64,000 nt of DNA from Alopecurus myosuroides (lineage: Eukaryota > Streptophyta > Magnoliopsida > Poales > Poaceae), in the NCBI GenBank assembly GCA_028641055.1, contig CM054058.1, positions 502,403,919-502,467,918 on the forward strand. Direction: 5' to 3'. Below the pieces are notes generated by a model that worked only from the letters and a program-made list of their open reading frames with translations, was not told the DNA's origin and did not search any database. Below, one piece after another: positions 44,655 through 56,633 of this stretch. Within the stretch, counting starts at the first letter, position 1. Every line of letters starts with the position of its first letter. The position numbers and the translations under genes are program-made.

Positions 44655-45699
44655 ATGGTAGGAGCCGGAGCCGGCAACAAGACCCCCTCGGGCGAGCCCG
44701 AGTCGTCCAGGGGCGGCAGACGGGGCACGAGGAAGGGCTCGGGGAGAGGGAGAGGCCGAACATCTGCGACGAAGGAGATCGACGCGGTGTACCCGGAGTC
44801 CCTCCGGCTGGAGCAGGAGCGGAGGGCACAGGAGGGAAGAGGCGGAGGTTCCAGAACCGCCGCTACCTCGACTAGGACCGACGGTGGTAGGCCTCCGGCG
44901 AGGAGGAGGCCGAGGACGGAGGGGGAGAGTGGCCGAGGGAAGGAGGTCAGGGTGGAGGAGCCGGAGAGGCACGAGCCGGAGAGAGAGCAGCAGGAGGACT
45001 ATCTCCCGCCAGCTGGTGGCACTGAGGAGGAGAAGGAGGAGGGAGAGCAGGAGGTCACCATCTCCTCTTCTTCATGCAAGTACGACGGCTCGTTCAAGGG
45101 CAGGGAGGGCGAGCACGCTGACCCGAGCTCCGTGGACTTGGACCTGTTCCTGGTCATGGTGTCTGGAGGCGGGAAGAGGCACGGACGGCCTTCTGTTGGA
45201 GCGAGCGCCTTCCCCATGGAGACCGAGAGCCTACCCGCCATCAAGGCTTGGGCGACGAGCTCCAGCCTCCCAATCCAGACCCGCGACGAGCCTGCACGTG
45301 ACTTAGTTGCGGTTAGTTTTTTCACTAAATTTTTTATTCTTTTTGCATGTTTCCGTTCTAACTACTGCAAACCATGTCACCTGATTAGGAGTTGGCGGCG
45401 GTGAAAGCCAGGAATGATTTCCTAGAGGAGCAGTAAAGGCAGCAGGCCGAGGAGAAGTGGCGCCAGACCAAGTTGCAGCGGCAGCAGATGGCAGCGATGC
45501 AGGCGCAGATGACGTGGCTAGCGGTGAGTTTCGTTCAAATTGCATAGTAGCGGTAGTCTTCTCTTCTATTACTAACCCGGTTTCTAAAACATACTATGCA
45601 GTCGCAAATGCAGAATATGCCGCAGATGCCGCTTATCGGAGCCGAAGCCGGAGCCGGACCGATGATGATTCATCAATCACCAAACAAACGCTACCATAA
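44655..45699 (+). pseudogene. CACTA second gene (Ptta/En-Spm-like position), likely decayed
   Basis: ATG 44655 opens MVGAGAGNKTPSGEPESSRG, an Arg/Gly-rich and Glu-rich N-terminus, then DPSSVDLDLFLVMVSGG and SLPAIKAWATSSS, to a GT donor near 45310. After an AG near 45391 comes ELAAVKARNDFLEEQ, a TAG, and a Gln-rich coiled coil (KWRQTKLQRQQMAAMQAQ) to a GT near 45523. A later exon from 45601 reads SQMQNMPQMPLIGAEAGAGP. Position after the transposase and the Gln-rich end fit the plant transposase Ptta/En/Spm gene. The usual DNA-binding middle is not recognisable. Confidence 0.55.
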
Positions 45700-46374
45700 G
45701 TTAACATTTCCTTCTAACTGGTGTCATTTCCTTCTAGCCGGTGTCGTTTCCGTCTAACAGATCCTAACCATCTATTTATTCTGCTTGTAGGGTACTGGTG
45801 CCTTTGCCGCCGGGTCGAACGCAACGCCCATGTCCACTGCGGCACCTCAGCCACGAGAGCAGACAGGACAAGAGTGGTGAGTTAGCTATAAACCTCCTAT
45901 ACTCCGCGTCAAAACTTACTTTCATGTCTCACTTAGACTTAGATCAATCTGTCAACTTGCTACTCGTCAGTTTGGCCGAATTTTTCGCTTCACTGCCAGC
46001 AAGTTAGCACGAGCTTAGCGGGTGTGCAATTTTTCATATCTATGTCAATAAACTGTCATTTTGCATTTAAATGATCCATTATCATGTATATGTTTCTTTC
46101 TCTCGTGTTCTAGATGGATTGTAGCTCGGAGGGGACATCGATGGCATGAGGACTTCCCGGATGATCTCATTGGCATGCAACATCGATGTAATGATGATAA
46201 TGATGCTATGGATGATATTTGTGATGTTATGAATGATTTGTGGTGTTTTGATGCATTTTGGATGCAATTTGTGTTGCTGTGATGATAATTGTTGATGAAT
46301 TTGATTATTGCATGTATTCTGTCATTTTGAACTGTAATGTTGAAGGAAAACAAAAAAAAAAGAAATTTTTCGAC

Positions 46375-46921
46375 CTCTTTGCCGTGTGAAAGCACACGGT
46401 AAAGAATTTTTTCACTCTTTGCCATGTGCTTGCACACGGCAAAGAGACCACGTGGAGCCAGCCTGTAGAATCTGGCATTTTTGGCACCTCTTTGCCGTGT
46501 GCTAGCACACGACAAAGATTGACACGGATGACACAGTGGGGGGAGAAGCAGTGGGGCCCACCTGTCAGTCTTTGCCGTGTGCTAGCACACGGCAAAGGCT
46601 GACATGGGTGGCTCAGTGAGTGGACCCCACAGTGTCAGTACTTTGCCGTGTGCTAACACACGACAAAGTACTGACAGGGGGCCCCACCTGGTTCCGTTTC
46701 CGTTTTGTATGTGACCAAGTGGTGGTGGGGCCCACTTGAAGTATTTCCCGTGTACCCCGATGATATACACACGGCAAAGAGGTCTTCACCGTGCAAATGA
46801 CTACCGTGTACTCTTTGCCGTGTGCCCCGATGAAAAGCACACGTCAAAGGCTTGACCGTGTTTTTTGTAGCCTTTGCCGTGTGCAGTTGGCACACGGCAA
46901 AATATGTTTTCTCCCGTAGTG
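46375..46921. repeat. Right subterminal hairpins of the CACTA element
   Basis: Some eight arms of CTTTGCCGTGTGC and their reverse complements alternate with GC-rich spacers up to the CACTA terminus. Such arrays are the presumed binding sites of the accessory transposase protein. Confidence 0.8.
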
Positions 46922-49900
46922 TCATTCTCAACTAGCTTGTGTATGTCGATATGTATATCTGTAACTACAATCAGCAGATCGTCCCAATTGTGGTAGCTAA
47001 TAATACAGTTATAAATTATTGGGTCATAATGAATCCTTTTGTGCACCCATACATGCTTCGCAACTTCCGGGCGTTCCAGCTGTTTGCATTCTTTACCGTA
47101 TTATTTCAAGCTATAATCTCCATGGACAGGGGCTCCTCTGAGGCCATCTGCCGCGCTTGGTGTCGCTGGTAGTGGGGCTTTGTTTCTTTACGTCACTATA
47201 GGTGGGACAAGCTTTGTATTGTTGGTTGTTGCACGGTGTGGGCCAGTCCACCCATCCCCTTCCGGGATGAGACCGAGGGAGTCATCCCCGCCGCCAGCCC
47301 CAAATCAGGCGACGCCTAATCACCTCCCCACTCCGGCACGCCCCGCCCCCACCGTGAAGGGTCCTAACCTGTGGATTTTCCCGTCTCTGGCGAATGTCCA
47401 GCTGCGGGTGCGGTGGAGAGCTCCACATTGCTGCCGCACGCCCAGTCTTTCTCCTCTCACGAGCTCCCCACATTTCTACCTCAAAAGAAAAAAAAGTCTT
47501 CCGACGTCGTTCTAGGGTTTCTGGTCGGCAGCTACCACCGAGCCCCACCAGCGCCGGCGCTCCATTGCCTCCTGAAACTCCCTTCCCCAACCTCTTCTCG
47601 CTGCCAGCAGAGCCCACCCCGAGAACCAGATATCCGGATACTCGCCCACCCTTACCTCCTACAAAGGAGAGGTGGCTGGTGGCCTTTCCCCATGCCAAGA
47701 AGGACGAGGACCTCGTGGAGGAACGCTCATGTGCACCATTTTTGAAGGTACAAAACTTTCTTTGTCCCTCTCTCCTCTTCACCCCGTACCTCTCTATGTC
47801 CACCCAGCTATTGTCGCCCTACTTGTTGGGCCGGCAGATGTGCCTAATCTTCTATCCATTCTTGCCCATGTTCTTTTCTTTCTGTACAAGTCTTACATTT
47901 GTTGACCATGCTTTGTTGTTGTTGTTGTTGTTGCAGCAAAAACAAAGAAGATGAAGGACATAGTGATTTTATTTATTTTTGCAGCACAAACACAAGAGGA
48001 AATGCACAAGATAGCGATGAAATATTCTCGTGGAAGGAGTAAGCTCAGATCCCTTTTTTCTTAATTCTCATATCTGCTTAGGAGTTGTTCATTTTCATCA
48101 ACATTATTACGTCTAGGAGCTCTTTGTAGATAAGCAGAAGGTGTTGATTTCATATGCACATGTGGTGTTTGATTAAACGGCTAACAGGAATCAAAGCAAT
48201 TGGATTAGTTAGTATTCTCTAATGCACATAAATATTTTCAGGGTTTCATTCTGATCCTCTCTCCCCCGAGGGAGCTCGCAGTGAGGAGAAGGAGCTTGGC
48301 TCTCTCCTCTTCTTCCCAAGGCGGCTGCCGGTGTGGTGGAGGACCTCCGCGTCATCCTCTTCTTTCCTGAGCATTTCCTCGCTTCACCCTATGCTACGCT
48401 CAGGAAGCTGTTCATTAGGTTGGCGGACACCTAGGGCAGGCTCGGGGATGCGTAGCTCAACTCCATTGAACTTCTCGAGGACCTGCAGTTTGACAGAAAG
48501 GCTACAGTGTGTAATTTAAACTGGTAATCAAGATTACAACTGTTTATAATGCATAGTAACAAGAACTCAGTTAGGCCAACTTACCAATGCTGGTGGCAAA
48601 GAAAATATGTAGGCCAGTCTCATGGTATAATATGCGGACTAACCGGTGCATCTATGTGTGCGTTTTTTCACCTCATATCTTTATTTCGGCTTAGCAAGCA
48701 CCAAACCATACCGTTTAGTTTTATATTACCAATATTGATTGAATCAAGCGTGACTACATTGATATATCTCACAACTAGATTTTTTTCTCTACCTTTCCTT
48801 ATGATGATTACACTTAATTTGTTGGTAATGAAATCGCTCTAAAATTGAGGCATTCAAAAAAGATGGGCAGTCTTGCTCCGAGTGAGATTTTTCAGATGTA
48901 TTTTACATAGGTAATTGACTGGTCAGCTCTGGCCAATTTCAAGATGACATTTTTTAGATGCATTTTCATATAATTTTTCATCTGTGGTCTCGAAAAAGAA
49001 ATGACACGGCGATGCATATGTACACCTTGGGCATATGAACTTTTCCGTATGTCTTAACTTTACGTACATAATCTGCCATTATTGTGAGGTAGGACAGCCC
49101 ATTTAGAACAGAGTATATTCTGCATGATAAATAATTTTTCGTACTACTCACGGGTGCTTTATTGTCTTACGGGTTAGCGGTAAACTACTAAGATTAAACA
49201 GGTCACTGTATCTCCAGAGAGCTTACTGGCAGCAGACTTTCTGGTCAGCTTGAAGAGAAAGCTGTCCAACAAATTCATGATGCTGAAGTAATCTCTATGA
49301 TTCGTAGGAGTATACCTTGTGCGCTTGGTCTTATAAATGGATAACTTCATGTGGTTGTAGTACTTCTAAGGTGTATAATGTTATCAATTATGGAAATAAT
49401 GCAGAACTGACACATTCTTTTTCTTCTGGATTTTACTTGGGATAAGTATAATTCATCAATTTAGCTCCAGCGCAGGAGTTTCTTTTTGGAAGAATATAGA
49501 TGTTTCTTTTCCAATAAACTAATAAATATAGAGAAAACATATCTTTTATTCTTCAAATGGCAGTTTGGCTGAGCATGATGGGAGTATCCATGACCAGATT
49601 TTAGAGCTATAGATTTATTCATAGTAAGGCTATCTCTATCCATATGTAAATTGCATTAGTGGCTTAGAGTGTCTGGTGCTGCACAAACACTATATCTTAA
49701 AAAAAAATCAAATGTTGCCTGAGAATCTTCACAGAGTTGATATATATGGTCTTCATTTTACCGAATAAGTCGCCCTGCAAAGAGTTACGCCTTAGTGGAT
49801 CAGCATCCGTGGAGGATCCGGATGTCCATTCCAGTAGGGCCTGATTGTTTGAATATAAATATTTTTTCAGCTTTTATTTGGACGGCTGTTTTGGATGAAG

Positions 49901-52900
49901 ATAAGAACTGGACGCTGATGTTGATCAGGAGTTGATGGCTGTATCATTTTAGTTCCAAATCCAACCATCATGGTAGTTTGGTTCGCTAATATATTCTTCC
50001 CAACAACATAGGTTATGTTGCCACTGATGGATACCACAAGTATAAGGTATAAGCTTCCAAAATTTTCCATTTTCTTTATCTATATAGATTATTTCCCTTG
50101 GTGATTGTACCAATGTGTGAGCAAGTACTAAGAGTAATTTATAGTCGTTTTTTACCATAATGTACCTAACAAGCTCTCTATAGTTCCCTTCCTCTAGGAA
50201 TTGTGATGGTGGTTTCACCTCAAACGAAATGTTACGATTCAGTGGTTACAGTCATCCCATTCATAGGACAATATATTCATGTTCGTCTATTGGTGTAGAA
50301 ACCATTCTTAATTGGGGTTTCCATTACTTCTGATTGTAGTGGTTGGTTCAGGTAGTTTGATATTTGGACGGGCTGGTGTTGTGATGTATAATTTGGTGGG
50401 GTGCCTAGGTTTGGCAGTAATTTGGGAGGATTATGACGGCGTCGGCTCGCCGTCATCATCTAGCTATTCCGCGGCGCACTGCTGCCACACTGGACGTTGC
50501 TGCTGTTCTGTCCCTCGGCTTCGATATTGTTCCATTGACCCCGTCCTCTCCTCATCCCGCCAATTGCAGGTTCATAAGATCTTTAATTAGTTTTAAGATG
50601 TAACTAAGAGCAATGGTAATATCAACTTCTTTCCGAGGCTTATAATTGGTTATGCATATAAGAAGTATACATCTTGCACAAGCATAGTGCTTAGAAAATT
50701 CGGCGTTCCATGTTACGGGAATGTCAGGTCTCTGCTGCAAAAATGATATCATTGATAGACGACTATTATAGCCCTAAAAGTTAACTTGATCTATCAATGC
50801 ATATGAAAGTGTAGTAAATCGGAATTGTAGTGGTCTGTGTGTTCGTCTGTGTGCTAAAATGTTGGTAGACTTGGGTGTTGTCAGGATGATAGCATATTTC
50901 ACCTCATGTCCTTACAATATAAAAGTATCAGAGATGTTATTTTTTGAAATGAGTAAGTGGCGGACATGTTCATTGGGCACGGGTTTCCGTTGGAGCAGCT
51001 CCTTCAGGATCTTCTGGCTGTGTTGATTCGATGAATTAAATTCAGATGGTCAGGTAATTTATATCATATGTTTCCGCCTCAATTGATTGTATAATGAGCC
51101 GAGATGTCATTTATTATTTTGCCCATACATCCATTCTGATGTTATAGTATGTTTGCTATTTTATAGGGTCATACCGGTGGGATTATATTAGAAATTTTGG
51201 CAGGGAACCTTGGTTAATTATGGAACCTTCGAGAGAAGGCATGATCCTCATATATAAATATGGTAAATTACATCCTCTTTCTTCCCGGCCCTTTTGACTC
51301 ACCATGTAAATTAAATATTTATGTCCTCTTGCTCATGTTGTATATTGGCTCGAATACAACTCATCTTGCATCTTTTCATCCATGAATATGTCTATTCTAG
51401 CTATTCAACGGAATGAATTTTGCCACTTCACTAACAAATGCAAAATTATTTTAGCTGATTTTGCCACTTGCTTCGAGGTTATTTCTAATTTATCATATGT
51501 TCCAAAATTTAGGTAGAGAGTGTTGTTAGGAGCTTATGTGGAGGTCACTGCCTCATAGTGTTAGATATTCCTCTTAGATGATTTTATAAGATAAATCATA
51601 TTTTCTTAATTGCATTTATAGTTGTGTCCTATATAGACTATCATGTTTGTTTTTTATACTCTAATTATAATGACCTCTTCGAATGTTCTAAAGCTAATTC
51701 CATCTGTCATTATTTTACTTGAATTTGACGTGACAATACTGACATGTAATTTGGAAACAATTTAGCTTGCATGATCCAGAGATGTGATTATCGGTAATTT
51801 AACTACCTATGTAAATGTGGCCCGCCAGATCGACCCCTGATTTCGGTGGTATCATCTACTTTTAATAAGTCGTCGCATAATATTCAGTTTTGTTTTTCTG
51901 GTGCATTATCTCCAACTTCTCCTTCTACAAGACCGCTACAGAGGTCTCTCTGCATCATTGTAAAATTTCATTATAACACATTCAGCTGCTCCATATCATC
52001 CGGCAGTAACATATTTATTATCTGTATTTTTATACATATTGCAGTGATCTGCTCCTAATTAAATAGTGCACTGAATTTTTGTTGTGGATCAATAAGTCAT
52101 GAAACAATTTTAAGTTATGGTCTGCTACTAACTGAACAGTGCTCTGAATTTCTGGTGTGGATCGGTAGGTCATGGAACTTTGCACCTCATGGTCTGCTCT
52201 TTATTTAAAAAACCTCTAAATTTCTTGTGTGGACAAACGGGCCATGATAATATTAAGTCGTGTTCATGAAACATCATAGGTGATGACAAAAAATTGGTAG
52301 ATTATACAAGTGATGCTTTGTTGTTGCTCTCTTATTTTTTTATGCACAACCAAGTATTTGAAATTATTTTATCCCTTGTCAGATGTTAGAGAAGAGCGGT
52401 GGGGAGGGAGATACCGGGCAGTGCACAAATCAATGATGCATGGGACAGAGGAGTCGACGAGTTGCACGATAGGTGTAGTCAGCGTCCTGGCAGTGCTTCC
52501 TGGGAGAGGTGTGGTGCCTCTTCTAACTACTAATTTGGAGAGGAGGTGAAAGAGATTGGCTTGTCGTTGGTTGTTATTGCCGAGAGTATCGAGAGATGTA
52601 AGTGTTTCTTACTTTCTTGCTATCGCTGAGAGGAAGTGAGAGATAAGGAGGATTGTGCCGAACAAACTGACTGTTGTTTGCTAGAGTGCGTTCGGTGGTG
52701 CCTCTGTTTGTTGATTATATAGACATCCAGAAGGGGAGCTTGATTTTCGAGTAAGACGAGGATAGATGCAGGTAGAGATACAAGTGAATTAGCTAATGCT
52801 GCTAGATGTAATTGTTACTGCATTAGCTTATTATTCATGTCAGTTACCATGCAGTGTCTAAACTTGATTATATCCGTTGTAAATATAGTTGACTTCCAAG

Positions 52901-52990
52901 ATATTTCTAAAACAGCCCCTCTAAGCTTAAAATCATAGCGCCCACTAACATACCACACATGCAAGGCCGTGTGACGACGTCAAGCAGGCA
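46922..52990. other. Six kilobases with no supported gene; captured-gene scraps possible
   Basis: A C/T-rich leader-like block (47240-47755) ends at GAAGGTACA. It could encode KERWLVAFPHAKKDEDLVEE before a GT donor. AG-bounded short exons may follow near 47937 and 47986. At 48325-48500 one frame reads VVEDLRVILFFPEHFLASPY, RKLFIRLADT, then two stops and LNSIELLEDLQFD, which looks like a decayed protein fragment I cannot name. On the minus strand 50218-49949 has EGNYRELVRYIMVKNDYKLL and REIIYIDKENGKFWKL, also unidentified. The rest is AT-rich. If the Helitron-like end at 53015 is real, these could be captured exons. Confidence 0.35.
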
Positions 52991-53019
52991 GCGCGGCGAA
53001 GCGCGCTTGTCCGTCTAGT
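52991..53019 (+). mobile_element. Helitron-like 3' terminus
   Basis: GCGCGGCGAAGCGCGC forms a perfect 6-bp-stem hairpin, followed nine bases later by CTAGT at 53015-53019. This is the Helitron 3' pattern. The following base is A rather than the usual T of an A/T insertion site, and no TC 5' end was found. Confidence 0.45.
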
Positions 53020-53493
53020 ATCCTTTAACGTGCAAAACCTTGATTAATTGTATTATAATGGCGGAAGGAAGTACTCCCTAGTCCCTACGTAGCCAGCCGA
53101 GTAGGCGATATCTGCATCAAAAGCAAAAATGCACAATCAGTTATCTAGATATGTTGAGAGCTCGGAAGCTCCCACTTCAAAGAAAAGAAAAAAGCTATAT
53201 CTTGCGAAACAGTGAACATGAAAACGTTATTAGTCAGGAGGCAGATCGGCTGATCATCAATAGAAGAAGGAAGTGCAAAATGCACAATACACTAGAAGAA
53301 AACCATGGTATTATTGTGGGTGAAAGCTACCTCATCTCGCCAGTTTCTTCTGGCCAACCTCGGCCTAGCATTCCCTTGAATACAGCTAAAATGTTTATCC
53401 CTATTGACAAAAGTGAGGAAACAATTATTTCAGCAGGTAGAATCACGACTCTTCTGAGAAACAACTAAGAGAGAGAGAGAGAGAATAATTTTC

Positions 53494-54741
53494 TCACCTG
53501 GTATAATAATAACGATGCCATGAGCTACGATGTTTGAGGTTACCAGGACAGGGTTCAAGACCAAGCTCTAGGGTGATGCATTCGTCCGTTGTTGGCAACC
53601 ATATCCCACTCTTGAGGTAGTACTTCTGAAGACCTTCCTCGCCCAGGATGTATTTTACAATTGTATCACTGGCAACGATAAGCAGCGCCCTAAAGCGCAT
53701 ACTAACATTCTTTCCGGAACTGGCAGAGAAAAAGCATCCGCGGATGCTTGTTAACGGGGAAAACTTGTCTAGGATAAGGTCAGCTAACCTGTAACCTAAC
53801 ATCGCTTCCAGAGAATCTTGTGTCCCGAGATTACCGATAACTAGGATGTCTGACTCACATTCTACGAGGTGGTAAGGAGTCCTGAGTTTGGGTGGACATG
53901 TGGCGACCAACCTTGGTGGCGGTAGTGCAGGCAAACAAGAGCCCATTTGCTTAAGCTGGGGAGGGTCGATCACGAAAATCTGTGGGTCGTTGTCACGTTG
54001 GCAACTTAAGATGTATAGCCTTCCTTTAAATGACACCGAACTCTGAATGGATGACAGGCTCCAGGTAGAGACTGACCATTGGTGGTCTCTGCCAGAGGTA
54101 GCAAAGGCCACACGATGTTCCATCTCAAGCACAATCATGACTGTGATTATTCTGTCTAGGCTCACGGTCACGGAGGTAGCGCTTATTTGTCTGAAATACC
54201 ACAAATCACGTGGTCTTGAAGATGAACTCGTAAGGGCTGTGAGCGGTGGTAGGTCTGTAATGTCGCCGGTGAATGGATGGAAGAGGCGGACAATGTTGTC
54301 ATGTCCGCGTAGCAAGAGGACGAGGCCGTCGACGTAGTCGATGATGCTGTGGTCCTCAAAAATCGGGAGCCAGACGCGCACGAAGAAGCCGGTGGAAAGG
54401 TTGAAGAAGCGGACGTAGCCGAGTAGGCTGACGTCGCCAGGGCTGAGGTAAGGGCTCTCGGGCATCAGCATCCACCGGCGTGGGTAAAAGCGTTCGTCGA
54501 CGAGGCCGCGGCCTCGCGGGCTGACGGTGCTGGAGCGCCAGAGGGCGCAGACGGCGCGGAAGCGGACATAGTCGAGCAGATCGTTGGCCAGCACCCGCCA
54601 CCCGATCAGGTGAACCAAGTCCTCATGCAGCAGAGAAGCCCAACGAGACGCGGCGTTGTGCGCTGCGGCGGCCCTGAGCCTTCGAGATGACGCCTCGAGC
54701 TGGTCGACAACGAGAGAGATGCAGGTCAGATACTTTTCCAA
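53494..54741 (-). CDS. F-box/DUF295-type host gene, start uncertain
   Basis: The open frame covers 415 codons. Residues about 33-72 form an F-box-like helix set (WASLLHEDLVHLIGWRVLAND, VRFRAVCALWRSS). A beta-propeller-like region follows (RWMLMPESPY, RLFHPFTGDITDLPPL, SFKGRLYILS, IFVIDPPQL, PYHLVECESDILVIGN), as in grass F-box proteins of the DUF295/KIB family, which act as SCF ubiquitin-ligase substrate adaptors. The frame has no ATG before the F-box: the 54741 codon is TTG and an in-frame TAA lies just upstream. At the 3' end the TGA overlaps a good donor (CCAG|GTGAGA, exon end 53498). A candidate acceptor at 53112-53114 would add about ten codons to a TAG at 53078-53080. It could be a gene with unseen terminal exons or one that has lost its start. 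Confidence 0.7.
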   Translation of the reverse strand: MEKYLTCISLVVDQLEASSRRLRAAAAHNAASRWASLLHEDLVHLIGWRVLANDLLDYVRFRAVCALWRSSTVSPRGRGLVDERFYPRRWMLMPESPYLSPGDVSLLGYVRFFNLSTGFFVRVWLPIFEDHSIIDYVDGLVLLLRGHDNIVRLFHPFTGDITDLPPLTALTSSSSRPRDLWYFRQISATSVTVSLDRIITVMIVLEMEHRVAFATSGRDHQWSVSTWSLSSIQSSVSFKGRLYILSCQRDNDPQIFVIDPPQLKQMGSCLPALPPPRLVATCPPKLRTPYHLVECESDILVIGNLGTQDSLEAMLGYRLADLILDKFSPLTSIRGCFFSASSGKNVSMRFRALLIVASDTIVKYILGEEGLQKYYLKSGIWLPTTDECITLELGLEPCPGNLKHRSSWHRYYYTR

Positions 54742-55035
54742 GATGCTTTACCTAGCAGGAAATTATGCGCGTACACGCTGCTGCACTGCTCGGGCCTCCT
54801 TGTGCCTGCTTAGGCGACGATGCCGTCGCCGACTCGCCCCGCTGCGTGCTCCCATGCGCCTCCTGCTCGCCCTCGCCCACCCTTGGCTGCCGTAGGGCTG
54901 CCGCCTGCCGGGGGTAACTGGGAGGAGGTGATCGGGGTTTCGAGGGTTTGGGGCAGCACGTTGGAGATCATTTGGGCTTTGGGCGTCTGGGTTAACGGGC
55001 TAGATCAATTAGGTCCAATGGATGAATTTATGTTT

Positions 55036-55154
55036 TTTTAGGAAAAAAAAACTATTTAGCTCTCGGAGTTTGTTTTTTGTTTTTGTTAAGCTGGAGGTTT
55101 CAGATCCGGTGCATGCTGAGCGTCCCCTGAAAGATCATATGTCCGGATCCTCCG
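55036..55154 (+). repeat. Left copy of a duplicated flank around a small CACTA
   Basis: The stretch TTAGGAAAAAA...TTTAG.TCTC.GAGTTT...TTGTTAAGCTGGAGGTTTCAGAT, and after a gap GTCCCCTGAAA, recurs at 56410-56540. The duplication is far longer than the 3 bp a CACTA insertion makes. Confidence 0.7.
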
Positions 55155-56409
55155 CACTGCATGTATTTGCCGTGTTTCCTGCTCTTTACCGTGTGCTGAA
55201 TGTCGGGCACACGGCAAAGAATAGCACACGGTTAAGACTACGAAAAACACACGGCAAAGAAAAGAGCACGGTAAAAATTATCGAATGCGCACGGCAAAGA
55301 TAGCCACACGGCAAAGAAAATGGAGCCAAACGGAATAGCGAGCGGGGCAGTCACGGCCATTCCGTGTGCGCGCTGATTGGTTGGACCAGTTTTCACGCGG
55401 ATAACTATCCGATGGCTCAGATCGTTTCTGAAGAAACACACAATCCGTGGCTCTTCTCGCATGTCATTGGTGTTGTTGGAGACATAAAGCTAACACAAGC
55501 AGCTGGCGTCATGTGCTTGGCCCTCTCGTTATCCCCGCACAACATCTCTCTGCTCCACAACTCCATGCATGGCCGCGACCTCTTTAGTCCTCTCACCGAC
55601 GACGACCTCCACCACTCCTCCATGGCCGGCGACCTCCTCCACTCCTCCTCCTGCCGGCGACTACCTCGGTGTTCGCAGCGACGAGCTCTCGCTTTCCGGC
55701 AGCGCGGCCTCGCCACCGTCCTCGCGCCCTCGCCGGCCGTCTCCTTCCTCGGCCACCTCATCTCGCCGTTGTCGACCTTCTCCTTCCCCGGCCACCATCC
55801 TCGCGCCCTCGCCGTCCGCAGCGCCGTTTCGAGCCGGACCGCGTCTTGGCGCCACCTCCCGCACCTCCAACCTAGACGTCATGGACAATCTCCATCGCCA
55901 AGGAGCTCGAGCAGAAGCTTGTCGTGACCGAGAACGCGTTGGCGCCGCCGGCCGCCGCCCTCGTTGACCTTATCCATGGACACAACTCATCGTCGACCTC
56001 GCAGCAAGGACACTGCGAGGAGGACGCCGCCGCCCTTCTCGACGACCTCCGCCATGAACACTGCTTGCCGTCGACCTCGTGGCGACGATGCTACCCAGAG
56101 GACGCCGGCCGGCCGTCCTGGGCCCGCGACATTTTTTAGATGGCATACGCTCTTTGCCGTGTGTAAGTTTACCACGGCAGCGACCCGCTCGCCGTCACCG
56201 TCCGTCCATCGTCGTCAAGTAACAGTGGACCCCACCCAGCAGCGTTGCCGTGTGCCCCTCATTAGCCACACGGCAAAGACAACACTACCGTGCAAAAGGC
56301 TGCCGTGTGCGCTTTGCCGTGTGCGACACATGGCAAAGACCTTAACGTGTGTTTTTAGGCCTTTGCCGTGTGTTTTCGGCACACGGCAGAGAAGCGCTCT
56401 CCCGTAGTG
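55155..56409. mobile_element. Small non-autonomous CACTA, TTTGCCGTGTG family
   Basis: The right terminus on the minus strand is CACTACGGGAGAGCGC, ending at 56409. CACACGGCAAAG arms lie at 55207-55318 and 56150-56395. The left terminus is degenerate (CACTGCATG at 55155). The C-rich interior (55560-56130) gives overlapping open frames by composition only, and no protein is supported. It belongs to the same family as the 38844-46921 element. Confidence 0.65.
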
Positions 56410-56545
56410 TTTAGGAAAAAAACGCCCATTTAGGTCTCAGAGTTTCTTTTTGTTTTTGTTAAGCTGGAGGTTTCAGATTTCCCTATATTTTGACCAAATC
56501 CGGTTGTAAAATTTCAAGTACCAGTTTAGGTCCCCTGAAAATCCA
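56410..56545 (+). repeat. Right copy of the duplicated flank
   Basis: It matches 55036-55154 (see that entry). This copy contains an extra segment TTTCCCTATATTTTGACC-like before the shared GTCCCCTGAAA phrase. Confidence 0.7.
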
Positions 56546-56633
56546 CCGCACGCTCTGAAAAATGAGAGGAAATATTCACGGAGAGGAAATTTAGCATACA
56601 TTCCAAGCGGCCCCTTAAGATTGGTACTCTCGC

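Larger units (their letters stand above)
38844..46921 (+). mobile_element. CACTA element, TTTGCCGTGTG hairpin family, left terminus missing
   Basis: The right terminus on the minus strand is CACTACGGGAGAAAAC, ending at 46921. Many TTTGCCGTGTG...CACACGGCAAAG pairs lie at 46375-46905, and further pairs on the left at 38847-38950. No CACTA terminus is visible left of 38847, where the element abuts the decayed end of the 355-bp array. Contents are a C/G-rich leader, a long intron-like stretch, a TNP2-type transposase pseudogene and a second gene. It is not autonomous because of stops and frameshifts. Confidence 0.8.

Noticed and set aside
46375..46921. CRISPR-like alternation of repeats and spacers
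   Set aside because: The repeats alternate in orientation, spacing is irregular, they end in a CACTA terminus and the DNA is plant.
49949..50218. Minus-strand 89-codon frame with EGNYRELVRYIMVKNDYKLL
   Set aside because: Looks protein-like but is short, isolated and unidentified; mentioned in the interval entry and not called as a gene.
54047..54601. Frames opposite to or shifted within the F-box gene
   Set aside because: Shadows of the 415-codon frame, which alone shows domain-like sequence.
55364..56407. Open frames of 132-187 codons on both strands
   Set aside because: Overlapping frames in C-rich DNA inside a non-autonomous CACTA, without recognisable domains.
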